Assembly: GCA_902806065.1 (NCBI GenBank)
Contig: CADCVE010000001.1
Span: 186,001-250,000 of the forward strand
Reading direction: 5' to 3'
DNA from: an uncultured Rubrobacteraceae bacterium
GTDB taxonomy: Bacteria > Actinomycetota > Rubrobacteria > Rubrobacterales > Rubrobacteraceae
DNA length: 64,000 nt
Position numbers and translations under genes: made by a program
Notes under the pieces: generated by a model
Told to the model about the DNA's origin: nothing
Databases searched by the model: none
What the model saw: the letters and a program-made list of their open reading frames with translations, nothing else
Shown: piece after piece, positions 25,586-33,923 of the stretch
Numbering within the stretch: the stretch's first letter is position 1
How the letters are laid out: every line of letters begins with the position of its first letter

Positions 25586-25660
25586 GGTGATCGTAGCTCA
25601 GTAGGCAGAGCATCGGGTTGTGGTCCCGAAGGTCGCGGGTTCGAGCCCCGTCGGTCACCC
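25586..25660 (+). tRNA. tRNA-His (GTG)
   Basis: Acceptor GGTGATC/GGTCACC, anticodon loop TTGTGGT, T-arm GCGGGTTCGAGCCCCGT. Confidence 0.93.
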
Positions 25661-25682
25661 TATGATTTGCAGGATAAATACG

Positions 25683-25708
25683 AAGCCCGGCGCTTAGGCC
25701 GGGTCTTT
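25683..25708 (+). terminator. Rho-independent-like terminator after tRNA-His
   Basis: cccggc-gcttag-gccggg followed by tcttt. Confidence 0.55.
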
Positions 25709-25800
25709 CTGACACCACGCTGACACCACCGGTGACGGCGGTCCTCCAGCGGGTTTCTAGTAGCGCTCACTCAGAAGTTCTTTATTAGGGGTGATTTCTC

Positions 25801-27282
25801 GTGGTCGAGATGCGGTGGGAGAGAGATATGGAAGAAGCGATGGAACTCATCCATCGCATACAGACTGCTCACGGCGGCAGACTCGCAGAGAGCGAAGCAC
25901 GTGAGGAGCTTGGCCCTTGGGTGACTGACGCTGCCAAGAGAGCGGAGCGGCTCTCTTGGCTGGCGATCAAGGGATCGCCAGCGGTCCTGATGGTTACCTA
26001 CGGGGGACGTAAGGCGCTCGACGCGGCTCTTGCGAGTAAGAACGCCGTTCCCCCGCCGCACTGGTTGGGTGGCGCGCTTGTTCCCGTTCGCAGTCCGACC
26101 GGGCCGGTGCTGCTGCCCGGACCCATCAAGTCTTACGAAGAGGCGCAGAAGAGAGCCTTGGAGGAGGGTATTCTCACCCAAGAGGACATAGACCGCATCG
26201 CACGCTCGCCGAGGAGGGAAGATCAACCTGGAGAGCCGGAAGAATACCGTCCGCTGTACGAGTCGACGTTCCCCGGTAGACGCTGGTTTATGATCGCCCC
26301 CGCATACACAGAGCAGCATCCGTTGGGTGGCGGTAAGCTAGACCCTGCGGGCTATGAAGGTGCTTATCAAGTGACGGCTACACTTACCCGCCGCGGCTCC
26401 CCCAACATCCCCTACGTCTACGTGTCAGATCCGAACATGATGGAAGGCGACTCCCATCTCCGGTTACCCGAATTGACGGGAGAAGGCGGCGCCGTAGGAG
26501 TGCTGTCTATCGTGCACACCTCTTATGAAGACGCAGACACCGCGTTCGAGCTCGTGCCCAACCGACAGGGTAGGTTAGGCAAGATACGTACTGTGCTTAG
26601 GGCGGAGAGCGTAGGAGATGCCCACGAGAAGGCGTATCGTCTCCTGAACCCCTTTTTGTGTGACCTCTCCTACAGGTACGATATCCCAATCGAGGTCCTG
26701 CAGATGAACGTTGCCGAGTTGGCGACCCTGACTGTGGGCGGTGTGAAGGATGACGACTTTCACGAGAAGACGTTCGATCACGAGCAGTTTCTGGGAGACG
26801 GTCTGAATTACGGAGAGTTGACCCATTACGAGTTCTTCACCCGTCTCTACAGGGAGGGGGTCAACTCGTCAAGTGTGGATTACGGATTCTTGTGCTTCTA
26901 CCGCGTTGCAGAGGGGATCATCAAGCTACGCCGCAAGACGATCATCGAGCAGGAAGGCAAATCGCCAAACGAGGTTAGCGGCCCCAGCGTGGTTTCGGAG
27001 GTGGTGGAAGGAGATGAAGCGTCCGAAGCATTTCCGGCGGATATGCTGGGCGAGTCCGTGTGGACCGCGTTCAAGGGCCTTGAAGACGATCGTACCAAGG
27101 TGGCTCACGCTTTCTTCCATAGCGAAGATCCCTTGGAAGGTCACGCCGACATAATCTCCGACCGGCTCGAAGCCGAGGAGCAGGCGGGAATTCGGCGTGC
27201 TCAAGCGCGGTTCATCGCCCGTCGCCTTATGAAATCTATGTACTTCTACTCCAACGAATCTGCGGAAGGTTCAGAGAAGTAG
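25801..27282 (+). CDS. Uncharacterised protein, HEPN-like C-terminal region (possibly MauJ-like)
   Basis: 493-aa ORF; C-terminal ...FLCFYRVAEGIIKLRR...DDRTKVAHAFF contains an Rx4H motif in a helical context; sole cargo between the 43-bp repeats. Confidence 0.6.
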   Translation: MVEMRWERDMEEAMELIHRIQTAHGGRLAESEAREELGPWVTDAAKRAERLSWLAIKGSPAVLMVTYGGRKALDAALASKNAVPPPHWLGGALVPVRSPTGPVLLPGPIKSYEEAQKRALEEGILTQEDIDRIARSPRREDQPGEPEEYRPLYESTFPGRRWFMIAPAYTEQHPLGGGKLDPAGYEGAYQVTATLTRRGSPNIPYVYVSDPNMMEGDSHLRLPELTGEGGAVGVLSIVHTSYEDADTAFELVPNRQGRLGKIRTVLRAESVGDAHEKAYRLLNPFLCDLSYRYDIPIEVLQMNVAELATLTVGGVKDDDFHEKTFDHEQFLGDGLNYGELTHYEFFTRLYREGVNSSSVDYGFLCFYRVAEGIIKLRRKTIIEQEGKSPNEVSGPSVVSEVVEGDEASEAFPADMLGESVWTAFKGLEDDRTKVAHAFFHSEDPLEGHADIISDRLEAEEQAGIRRAQARFIARRLMKSMYFYSNESAEGSEK

Positions 27283-27292
27283 TGACTATATC

Positions 27293-27466
27293 CTAGCCAA
27301 ACGCCTCTACTAAGCCGTCCACGGCGTCGCCGCCTATGCCCTCCATGAGGTGCGAGTATGTGTCCATCGTCTGCGTGATCGAGGAGTGCCCGAGTAGCGA
27401 CTGGACGATCTTCGATGCTGGTGAAGTTTGAAGAAGACCGTGGCGAACCTATGGCGGGGACTGTGT
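27293..27466 (-). pseudogene. Tyrosine recombinase/integrase C-terminal remnant (frameshifted)
   Basis: Reverse strand reads NPHSPRHRFATVFFKLHQHR(-1 bp)KIVQSLLGHSSITQTMDTYSHLMEGIGGDAVDGLVEAFG*. Confidence 0.8.
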
Positions 27467-27509
27467 GGGTTGTGGTCCCGAAGGTCGCGGGTTCGAGCCC
27501 CGTCGGTCA
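27467..27509 (+). repeat. Partial tRNA-His 3' half (att-like copy 2)
   Basis: 43 bp identical to 25615-25657; no tRNA 5' half present. Confidence 0.85.
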
Positions 27510-27774
27510 TCCTCCTGTTTGCAAGAGAAACGCGGCAACCGCCTCTCGTGCTTCCAGACTGTGGCAGCAGTAGGACAGCAGTGGGATTGCGAGAGGTTGG
27601 TTTACGCACGCTAACTACGGCGTCTGTGGTGGGGCAAGCAGCGAGGCGAGGTGTAGACGTACCAGGCGCGTGAATGCTTGCTCCAAGGACCTTCGCGGGA
27701 AGATAACCGAGGCTGTAGGGCGTGGGACGGACAAGGGTGAGGCCGCTCGCTCCACCTGCCTGGGTGATAGAGAA

Positions 27775-27806
27775 CGGGGCCGTCTCCTTGCCCGGAGACG
27801 GCCCCG
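27775..27806 (-). terminator. Strong hairpin downstream of the NlpC/P60 gene
   Basis: cggggccgtctcc-ttgccc-ggagacggccccg, 13-bp perfect stem. Confidence 0.65.
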
Positions 27807-27832
27807 CGTTGGCTTCGAGCTTCGAGTTTGCG

Positions 27833-28594
27833 CTAGAACATTATTGGATCGACCGCTGCCGGATCAACCGCCACCGGGTCAACCAAAGCCGGGTCAACCA
27901 AAGCCGGGTCGACCAAAACTGGGTCGACCAGAGCCGGGTCAACCAAAGCTGGGTCGACCAAAGCTGGGTCGACCGCTACCGGGTCGAGCACGATCGTATC
28001 GGTCAACGCCGGATCGACCAACGTCGGGTCGATCACTGTTTCGTCGAGCATCGGCTGATCGAGCACCGCTGGATCTATCGCTGCCGAGTCTTCCAACACT
28101 GGCTCGACCGCCGCCGGGTCAGACGCCCCGCCATAGGGGTTCGCGAAGCCAATCGGGGTACCGACCAGGTCCATGGGATAGTACCCGACCACCTGATCCA
28201 CCTCGTTGGCCATGACGACTGTGTTGTCGCCCACGTACATCCCAACGCCGTCCGGGTAGACCACCACGTCGCCGGGAACGGGCGTGTCGCGGGTAGGGTA
28301 TGCGCTCAAATACGCCAGGTGGTCCCAGGGTGCGTTGGCATCGACGCCTGCACTCCTCAGGGCATGGCGGACCAGACCGGTGCAACTGAACGAGCCGCCC
28401 CCGTCGGTACCCCACCCGTAGGGCATGCCCACCTGCCCCGTCGCCGCAGCCAGAGCGTCGCTTGCTGAGCCTCCACCGGTAGCATCACCCTGTTGTAAGC
28501 CTCCCCCTGTCTTGGCGCTCGCCAAGATCGTGACCGAGAGGATAGCAGCAATTATTAGACCTAGAAGCAGGATCGGGTTAACCCTTCGAGGCAT
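27833..28594 (-). CDS. NlpC/P60-like exported protein with C-terminal [VIL]DPxx 5-residue tandem repeats
   Basis: ATG at 28594 with upstream GGAG; signal/TM MPRRVNPILLLGLIIAAILSVTILASA; domain GMPYGWGTDGGGSFSCTGLVRHAL...PGDVVVY; then ~19 five-residue units. Confidence 0.8.
   Translation of the reverse strand: MPRRVNPILLLGLIIAAILSVTILASAKTGGGLQQGDATGGGSASDALAAATGQVGMPYGWGTDGGGSFSCTGLVRHALRSAGVDANAPWDHLAYLSAYPTRDTPVPGDVVVYPDGVGMYVGDNTVVMANEVDQVVGYYPMDLVGTPIGFANPYGGASDPAAVEPVLEDSAAIDPAVLDQPMLDETVIDPTLVDPALTDTIVLDPVAVDPALVDPALVDPALVDPVLVDPALVDPALVDPVAVDPAAVDPIMF
27843..28122. repeat. 15-bp tandem repeat array encoding (VDPAL)n
   Basis: Consensus ccgggtcgaccaaag; near-identical units at the low-coordinate end, degenerate toward 28.1 kb. 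Confidence 0.9.
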
Positions 28595-28918
28595 AGCTTT
28601 CGGGCTCCTTCTGATAGCTCGTATTTGGCTTTCCACGGGGGATCTCTCCGAGTCCCCCCTCCTATGGCTGCGCACTGTAGGGAACGCGCTGGTGATGCGC
28701 AATGCCCCTTTTGCCGCAACAAAGCGGCCAAGGGGTCACAAAAGGCTTATCTAAAGGAAATGTTGTTTCCTTAGCGACACGTTGTCTTAATAAAAATTAA
28801 CATTGGTAACCTCTCGGCAAGGCCTGTTGGCCGATTTCTCGCCATCCTCAGATCTCCGGCCCTCGACTGCGAGGGCTAAGGACAGGCAATAGGAAGAGAG
28901 CCTATACAAATGCTTCGT

Positions 28919-29182
28919 CTAACCACCGACTGCGTCTCCGCCGGTGCCTTCCAGCAGGTGCGAGTACGTGACCATCGTCTGCGTGATGGACGCATGGACC
29001 AGGAGAGAATGAGCGATCTTCGGATGCTGGCAATGGTTGAAGAGGGCTGTGGCGAACGTTCGGCGGAGACTGTGGAAGTTGAAGCCCTGATCCCCAAGAT
29101 CCACACCAATACTGCAATCGGGCAACGATGACCAGCCTCGTTGCTGTGCTTGAGGACGGCATAACTCATGGGCAACAGGCAC
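28919..29182 (-). pseudogene. Second tyrosine recombinase C-terminal remnant
   Basis: FNFHSLRRTFATALFNHCQHPKIAHSLLVHASITQTMVTYSHLLEGTGGDAVGG*. Confidence 0.8.
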
Positions 29183-29406
29183 TTCGCCGAGAGTATCAGC
29201 GGCAAAGCTCCGCTAAAGAGGCTGCAACTGGAGTTGGTAGCCTCAAGGGGAGCATTCTTTACGTGCTGTTTAGCCTTGATCTCCGGGAAATGATCGCGGG
29301 CGCGGGCGAAACGGGGTGCGGGGAAGAAGTTTAATTGGGTGGGAGGTACACGAAAGCCTCGTAGCATCGTTAAATGTTCGTTAAAACCATGTAAACTCTT
29401 CGCGCT

Positions 29407-31440
29407 TTGTCTTCTAATACAGCAACAAGGGTGGGATTACTAGGCCTCCCGGAGGCGCTTTTGAGCCGTCGGGATTGGGTTTACCTGCTCAGTCTTCTGA
29501 TCCCTTTCGTGGTCTACAACCTGTTGCTGAAGGCTCTAGTCCTGTCTTCACGAAACGTCGATACTACCGGGGGGTTTACCGTTTCGACTACCCGCCTCCT
29601 GGCATACGCGATGTGGTCGGATGTATTCTTCGTTCTGGGGTACGTATTGCTCTGGATCGGGCTTTTCGCTATCGTGCGCACAGGTGCTTTACGTTGGGGC
29701 GTGCTGGTTCTCTTCCATGCCACCGCGATACTCGTGGTGGCGCTCAAGACGATCGCCTACCAGTACATCCAGGTAACCGGCACCACGCTCGACTATACGA
29801 TCATTGCTTTATGGCTCCCCAGGGCCGATGAGATCGGGCCGATGCTCGTACAGGGGATTTCATCCTCGGCTTGGGTGATTCTCTTGGTTGCCCTCTCCTA
29901 CGCGGCTTTGGGTCCCTGGCTTATAACGCGCTTCATCGTCCGATGGCGAGGGTGGCCGAGTACAACGCCCTCGACCGGGAGCCCCATGAGTACTCCTGTT
30001 TTTAGCTCCTTTGTGCTGTGTCTGCTGGCGTTCGGATTCGGTTTGCTATCGCTCCAAGAGGGCTTCAACCCGTACGACGAGTATCTCCGGCTCACAGGCC
30101 AGGAGTCGGAGGCGATCCTGCATATCCATAGACCGTTGGTTAGGGATCCGGTCGTCAACGTGGCGGTTAGCGCGGCTGAGGAGTTGCGGCGCGGGGCATC
30201 ACAGGACGCTGCTTCCTACGCGACCGTCGCGGACTCGCCGCCGGCAAGTCTCGTGCCCACGGGGTCCGAGCAGCGCAACGTCGTTATGGTCTTTCTCGAG
30301 TCAACACGCTCACAGTCAGTGACGCCTTACGTTCAGAGCCTGGCCACAACGCCCTTCTTGAATGAGCTGGCTAAGAACAGCCTACTCGCGGAGCGGGCTT
30401 ACGGGAGCGTGCCTTTTACCTCTAAGGCGAACGTCGCGGTTAACTGCGGTATCTTTCCGAACCCCGTGCAGATCTCTTATGGTCTTGCGCCCGAGGCCGG
30501 CCCGGGCGGCATACCCGCCAGGTGCCTACCCGACCTTCTGAAAGACCAGGGCTACGCCAGCGCTTACTTCACGACATCGGAGAAGGATTTCGAGGATTTC
30601 GGAGACCTCGTAGCCAACTTCGGATACGAGGAACTCCACTCATACGAGACCATGGACAAACAGGAGTACGTGAACTTGCGCGGTATGGGTCTCTCCGGCG
30701 ACGAGGCTATGTTAAAGCCGAGCGAGGAGTGGCTAACGAAGCAGAAAGAGTCGGGTACGCCTTTCATGGCCACTTACCTGACTGCCGTCACCCACTACCC
30801 ATATATGGTGCCAGAAGGTTACGAGCAGGAGAGGTTCGCCGAGGATGAGGATCTCAACCGCTATCTGAACTCCATCCGGCTCCAGGACATATTTCTGGAG
30901 AGTCTCTTCGATCATTACAAGGATCTCGATCTTTACGACGATACGGTCTTCGTCATCCTCGCGGATCATGGCGAGGGCTTCGGCGAGCACGGCATCTACA
31001 CGCACGGCAACATACCCTACGAAGAGGGTCTGAAGATACCCATGATCGTCCACGATCCCCAGCGGTTCGAGAATGGCGAGCGCGTCGAGGCCCCGGTGAA
31101 CCAGCTGGACACCCTCCCGACCATAGCGGACCTGTTGGGCTACGAGATCGACGGCGGAGCGTATCAGGGCAGCTCGATCCTCAGCCCACAGCTACCCGAA
31201 GATCGCTCGCTAAAGTTCAGCTGCTGGGCCGCGGAAGAATGCCTGGTGAGCCTCCAGGGTACCGAGAAGTACATCTACTTTTACGACAACCGGCCAGACC
31301 AGCTCTTCGACCTATCCGAAGACCCGCTAGAGCAGAACGACCTGGCGGCCGAGCGCCAAGAAGACGTGGAGGAGAGACGCAATGAGCTTCTCGAATGGCG
31401 GTCTAGAATCGACGCTACGTATAGGGGACCGCAGAGGTAG
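29407..31440 (+). CDS. LTA synthase / alkaline-phosphatase-superfamily sulfatase-like membrane protein
   Basis: N-terminal multi-TM region, then VVMVFLESTRSQSVTPY, ILADHGEGFGEHGIYTHGN, YQGSSIL. Confidence 0.88.
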   Translation: MSSNTATRVGLLGLPEALLSRRDWVYLLSLLIPFVVYNLLLKALVLSSRNVDTTGGFTVSTTRLLAYAMWSDVFFVLGYVLLWIGLFAIVRTGALRWGVLVLFHATAILVVALKTIAYQYIQVTGTTLDYTIIALWLPRADEIGPMLVQGISSSAWVILLVALSYAALGPWLITRFIVRWRGWPSTTPSTGSPMSTPVFSSFVLCLLAFGFGLLSLQEGFNPYDEYLRLTGQESEAILHIHRPLVRDPVVNVAVSAAEELRRGASQDAASYATVADSPPASLVPTGSEQRNVVMVFLESTRSQSVTPYVQSLATTPFLNELAKNSLLAERAYGSVPFTSKANVAVNCGIFPNPVQISYGLAPEAGPGGIPARCLPDLLKDQGYASAYFTTSEKDFEDFGDLVANFGYEELHSYETMDKQEYVNLRGMGLSGDEAMLKPSEEWLTKQKESGTPFMATYLTAVTHYPYMVPEGYEQERFAEDEDLNRYLNSIRLQDIFLESLFDHYKDLDLYDDTVFVILADHGEGFGEHGIYTHGNIPYEEGLKIPMIVHDPQRFENGERVEAPVNQLDTLPTIADLLGYEIDGGAYQGSSILSPQLPEDRSLKFSCWAAEECLVSLQGTEKYIYFYDNRPDQLFDLSEDPLEQNDLAAERQEDVEERRNELLEWRSRIDATYRGPQR

Positions 31441-31521
31441 GAGTACACAACACACGGCAACGCTCTCGCGTCCTTCGCTCTAACGGAGACTAGTAGTCGG
31501 CTATAATCCCAGCGGTTCCCG

Positions 31522-31569
31522 TCGGCTTGTGCTCCCGAAGGTCGCGAGTTCAAGACCCGCCGGTCACCC
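31522..31569 (+). repeat. Degenerate tRNA-His 3' half (att-like copy 3)
   Basis: Matches 25613-25660 at 42 of 48 aligned bases by eye. Confidence 0.65.
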
Positions 31570-31689
31570 TTCGTGGCGGTTTCCCTCCTTCACCCGTGTC
31601 TCTCTTCCGCTTACGCCCTTAGCGTACGGGTACGTGTAGCGAGGGGCGGCCGTTATACGGCTGTTATAATTCCCTCAGAAATTTGGCGA

Positions 31690-31770
31690 GCGAGAGTGGT
31701 GGAATGGTAGACACGCTAGATTTAGGATCTAGTGCCTTCGGGCGTGCGGGTTCAAGTCCCGCCTCTCGCA
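31690..31770 (+). tRNA. tRNA-Leu (TAG)
   Basis: Acceptor GCGAGAG/CTCTCGC, anticodon loop TTTAGGA, variable arm TGCCTTCGGGCG. Confidence 0.92.
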
Positions 31771-31807
31771 CATCGCCTGCGGGGTCGGTCGAGAAGAGTT
31801 GGGGTGT

Positions 31808-33268
31808 ATGACGGCGAACGTTACGAAGCTTGAGGATAACAAGATTCTCATCGAGGTCGAGGTCTCTCCCGAGGCGGTCCAGAAGGGCGTCGAGGCGAAG
31901 GCCCGGGAGCTTGGCAAACAGGTCAAGGTACCGGGGTTCAGACAGGGCAAGGCGCCCCGGCGTGTGATCGAGAACCGTGTGGGCCGCGACTATCTCTATA
32001 TGGAGGCGCTGCAGGACAGCCTGCCGGCGTGGTACTCGGCGGCGGTCGTCGAGAACGACCTCAGACCGATAGATGCTCCGAAGATCGACTTCGACGGGAC
32101 TCTGGACGAGGAGGAGGGCTTCAAGTTCTCCGCAACCGTCGAGGTTCGTCCCGAGGCGACCCTGGGAGAGTACAAGGGTGTCGAGGCGCCGAAGCGCGAG
32201 GTAGAGATCGACGACGAGAACGTCCAGGGCGCCCTGAAGGAGTTCCAGGACCAGTTCGCGACGCTAGCGGCAGTCGAGGACCGGCCGGTTCAGGAGGGCG
32301 ATTTCGTGATCCTGGATTACAAGGGCGAAGGGCTATCCGGGGGGGCGGTCGAAGGGGCCGAGGCCGAAGACTACATGATGGAAGTCGGTGGTGGAGAGCT
32401 TCTCCCGGAGTTCGAGCAGAACATCGTTGGGATGAGTGCTGGGGAGCGCAAGCAGTTCGGGGTTACATTCCCGTTGGACTACGAGGAGGAGTCGCTGCGG
32501 GGGCAGGCCGTCTTGTTCAGGGTACACGTCAAGGAGGTCAAGGAGAGGGAGTTACCTCCTCTGGACGACGAGTTCGCCAAGGAGGCGAGTGAGTTCGAGA
32601 CGATGGAGGAGTTCCGGGCCGCCGTTAGGGGGCAGTTGGAGGAGTCGCTGGGGCAGCGGGTGGAGGCTGAGTTCCGGGGGCGCGTGCTCGACGAGCTTGC
32701 TCGGAGGACAGAGGTCACGGTGCCGGGCGTGATGGTCAATGAGAAGGCGGAGGAGATGGCCGACGCTTTCGAGAGGAGCGTTCGGGCGCAGGGTATAGAG
32801 CCGGAGCAGTATTACCAGCTCGCCGGTTCGACCCGTGAAGAGGTCAAAGAGCGCATCCGGGACGACGCCGCGGACACTGTGAAGAAGGAACTCATCCTGG
32901 ACGCGGTCGCGGTGGCGGAGGGCATCAAGGCTGATGAGCATGAGGTGATGCATCAGATAGAGCACCTCGCACAGGATACGGACCGCTCGCCCAAGGAGAT
33001 CGCCGCGACCATGCGCAGGAACGGGACCTATGTACTCCTCGAAGAGGAGATCGTCCGATCTCAGGCGCTCGACTTCCTCGTCCAGAACGCCGTCCCCGTA
33101 CCGATGCCCGAAGAAGAGATGGAAGAACAGGGCGAAGCGGCCGAGACCGAAGAGGACGATGTCGTTCCGGGCGCTGGGGAAGCCGCGCCCGAGGCCGGTG
33201 AGGCTCGGGTAGAGGCGTCGGTACAGGCTGGCGAGGGCGCAACACAGATAGACAACAGAGAGGAATAG
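31808..33268 (+). CDS. tig: Trigger factor with acidic C-terminal extension
   Basis: [25 protein letters not shown] and C-terminal domains. Confidence 0.95.
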   Translation: MTANVTKLEDNKILIEVEVSPEAVQKGVEAKARELGKQVKVPGFRQGKAPRRVIENRVGRDYLYMEALQDSLPAWYSAAVVENDLRPIDAPKIDFDGTLDEEEGFKFSATVEVRPEATLGEYKGVEAPKREVEIDDENVQGALKEFQDQFATLAAVEDRPVQEGDFVILDYKGEGLSGGAVEGAEAEDYMMEVGGGELLPEFEQNIVGMSAGERKQFGVTFPLDYEEESLRGQAVLFRVHVKEVKERELPPLDDEFAKEASEFETMEEFRAAVRGQLEESLGQRVEAEFRGRVLDELARRTEVTVPGVMVNEKAEEMADAFERSVRAQGIEPEQYYQLAGSTREEVKERIRDDAADTVKKELILDAVAVAEGIKADEHEVMHQIEHLAQDTDRSPKEIAATMRRNGTYVLLEEEIVRSQALDFLVQNAVPVPMPEEEMEEQGEAAETEEDDVVPGAGEAAPEAGEARVEASVQAGEGATQIDNREE

Positions 33269-33272
33269 CGTT

Positions 33273-33872
33273 ATGAACTATGATCCGCAAGCTGTAATAC
33301 CTTACGTGATCGAGCAGAGTCCGCGTGGAGAGCGGGCGATGGATATTTACTCCCGGCTCTTGAAGGACCGTATCATCTTCCTCGGTACGCCGGTGGATGA
33401 CCAGGTCGCGAACGCTATTATGGCTCAACTCTTGCACCTTGAGAGCGAGGACCCCGAGCAGGACATAAACATTTACATCAACTCTCCCGGCGGGAGTGTT
33501 ACGGCGGGGTTGGCGATCTACGACACGATGCGGTTCGTGAAGCCGGATATCGTAACGACGGCGCTCGGGATGGCTGCCTCGATGGGGGCGTTTTTGCTAG
33601 CAGCCGGCACCAAGGGAAAGCGCAACTCGTTGCCGAACACCCGGATACTGTTGCATCAGCCGAGCATCGGGGGGCTTGCCGGGCAGGCGTCAGACGTGCA
33701 GATACATGCCGAGGAGCTCATAAGGACCAAGAGGCGCCTCAATGAGATCCTGGTCGAGAACACCGGTCAGCCGTACGAGAAGATCGAGCGCGACACCGAC
33801 CGCGACTACATAATGGGGCCGGAAGAGGGCATAGAGTACGGCGTTATAGACAACATCGTCCGCCAGCACTAG
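33273..33872 (+). CDS. clpP: ATP-dependent Clp protease proteolytic subunit
   Basis: [42 protein letters not shown]. Confidence 0.97.
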   Translation: MNYDPQAVIPYVIEQSPRGERAMDIYSRLLKDRIIFLGTPVDDQVANAIMAQLLHLESEDPEQDINIYINSPGGSVTAGLAIYDTMRFVKPDIVTTALGMAASMGAFLLAAGTKGKRNSLPNTRILLHQPSIGGLAGQASDVQIHAEELIRTKRRLNEILVENTGQPYEKIERDTDRDYIMGPEEGIEYGVIDNIVRQH

Positions 33873-33923
33873 TTAGCCAGCGGCGACCGTAGTGGAAACA
33901 GTAGCCAAGGAGGCCGTAGAGTC

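Larger units (their letters stand above)
25615..27509. mobile_element. Small tRNA-His-associated segment (tandem segment 1) bounded by a 43-bp exact direct repeat of the tRNA-His 3' half
   Basis: 25615-25657 and 27467-27509 are identical (gggttgtggtcccgaaggtcgcgggttcgagccccgtcggtca); contains one cargo CDS and an integrase C-terminal remnant. Confidence 0.7.

Noticed and set aside
25503-25718. 71-aa minus-strand ORF containing TDGARTRDLRDHNPMLC
   Set aside because: It is the antisense translation of tRNA-His, a well-known spurious annotation; the same artefact appears in 27334..27609
27467-27509. Second functional tRNA-His
   Set aside because: Only the anticodon-to-acceptor 3' half is present; the upstream sequence is integrase coding, so no cloverleaf can form
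27843-28122. CRISPR array
   Set aside because: Units are contiguous 15-bp repeats without spacers, in frame with a protein
27722-28468. 248-aa plus-strand ORF rich in VNQSRVDQ repeats
   Set aside because: Antisense reading of the VDPAL repeat gene; no start-site support, while the minus-strand frame has signal peptide, SD and domain
28595-28830. c-di-AMP (ydaO) riboswitch call
   Set aside because: Gene context fits, but I could not match conserved ydaO sequence elements by eye; kept only as a structured-leader finding
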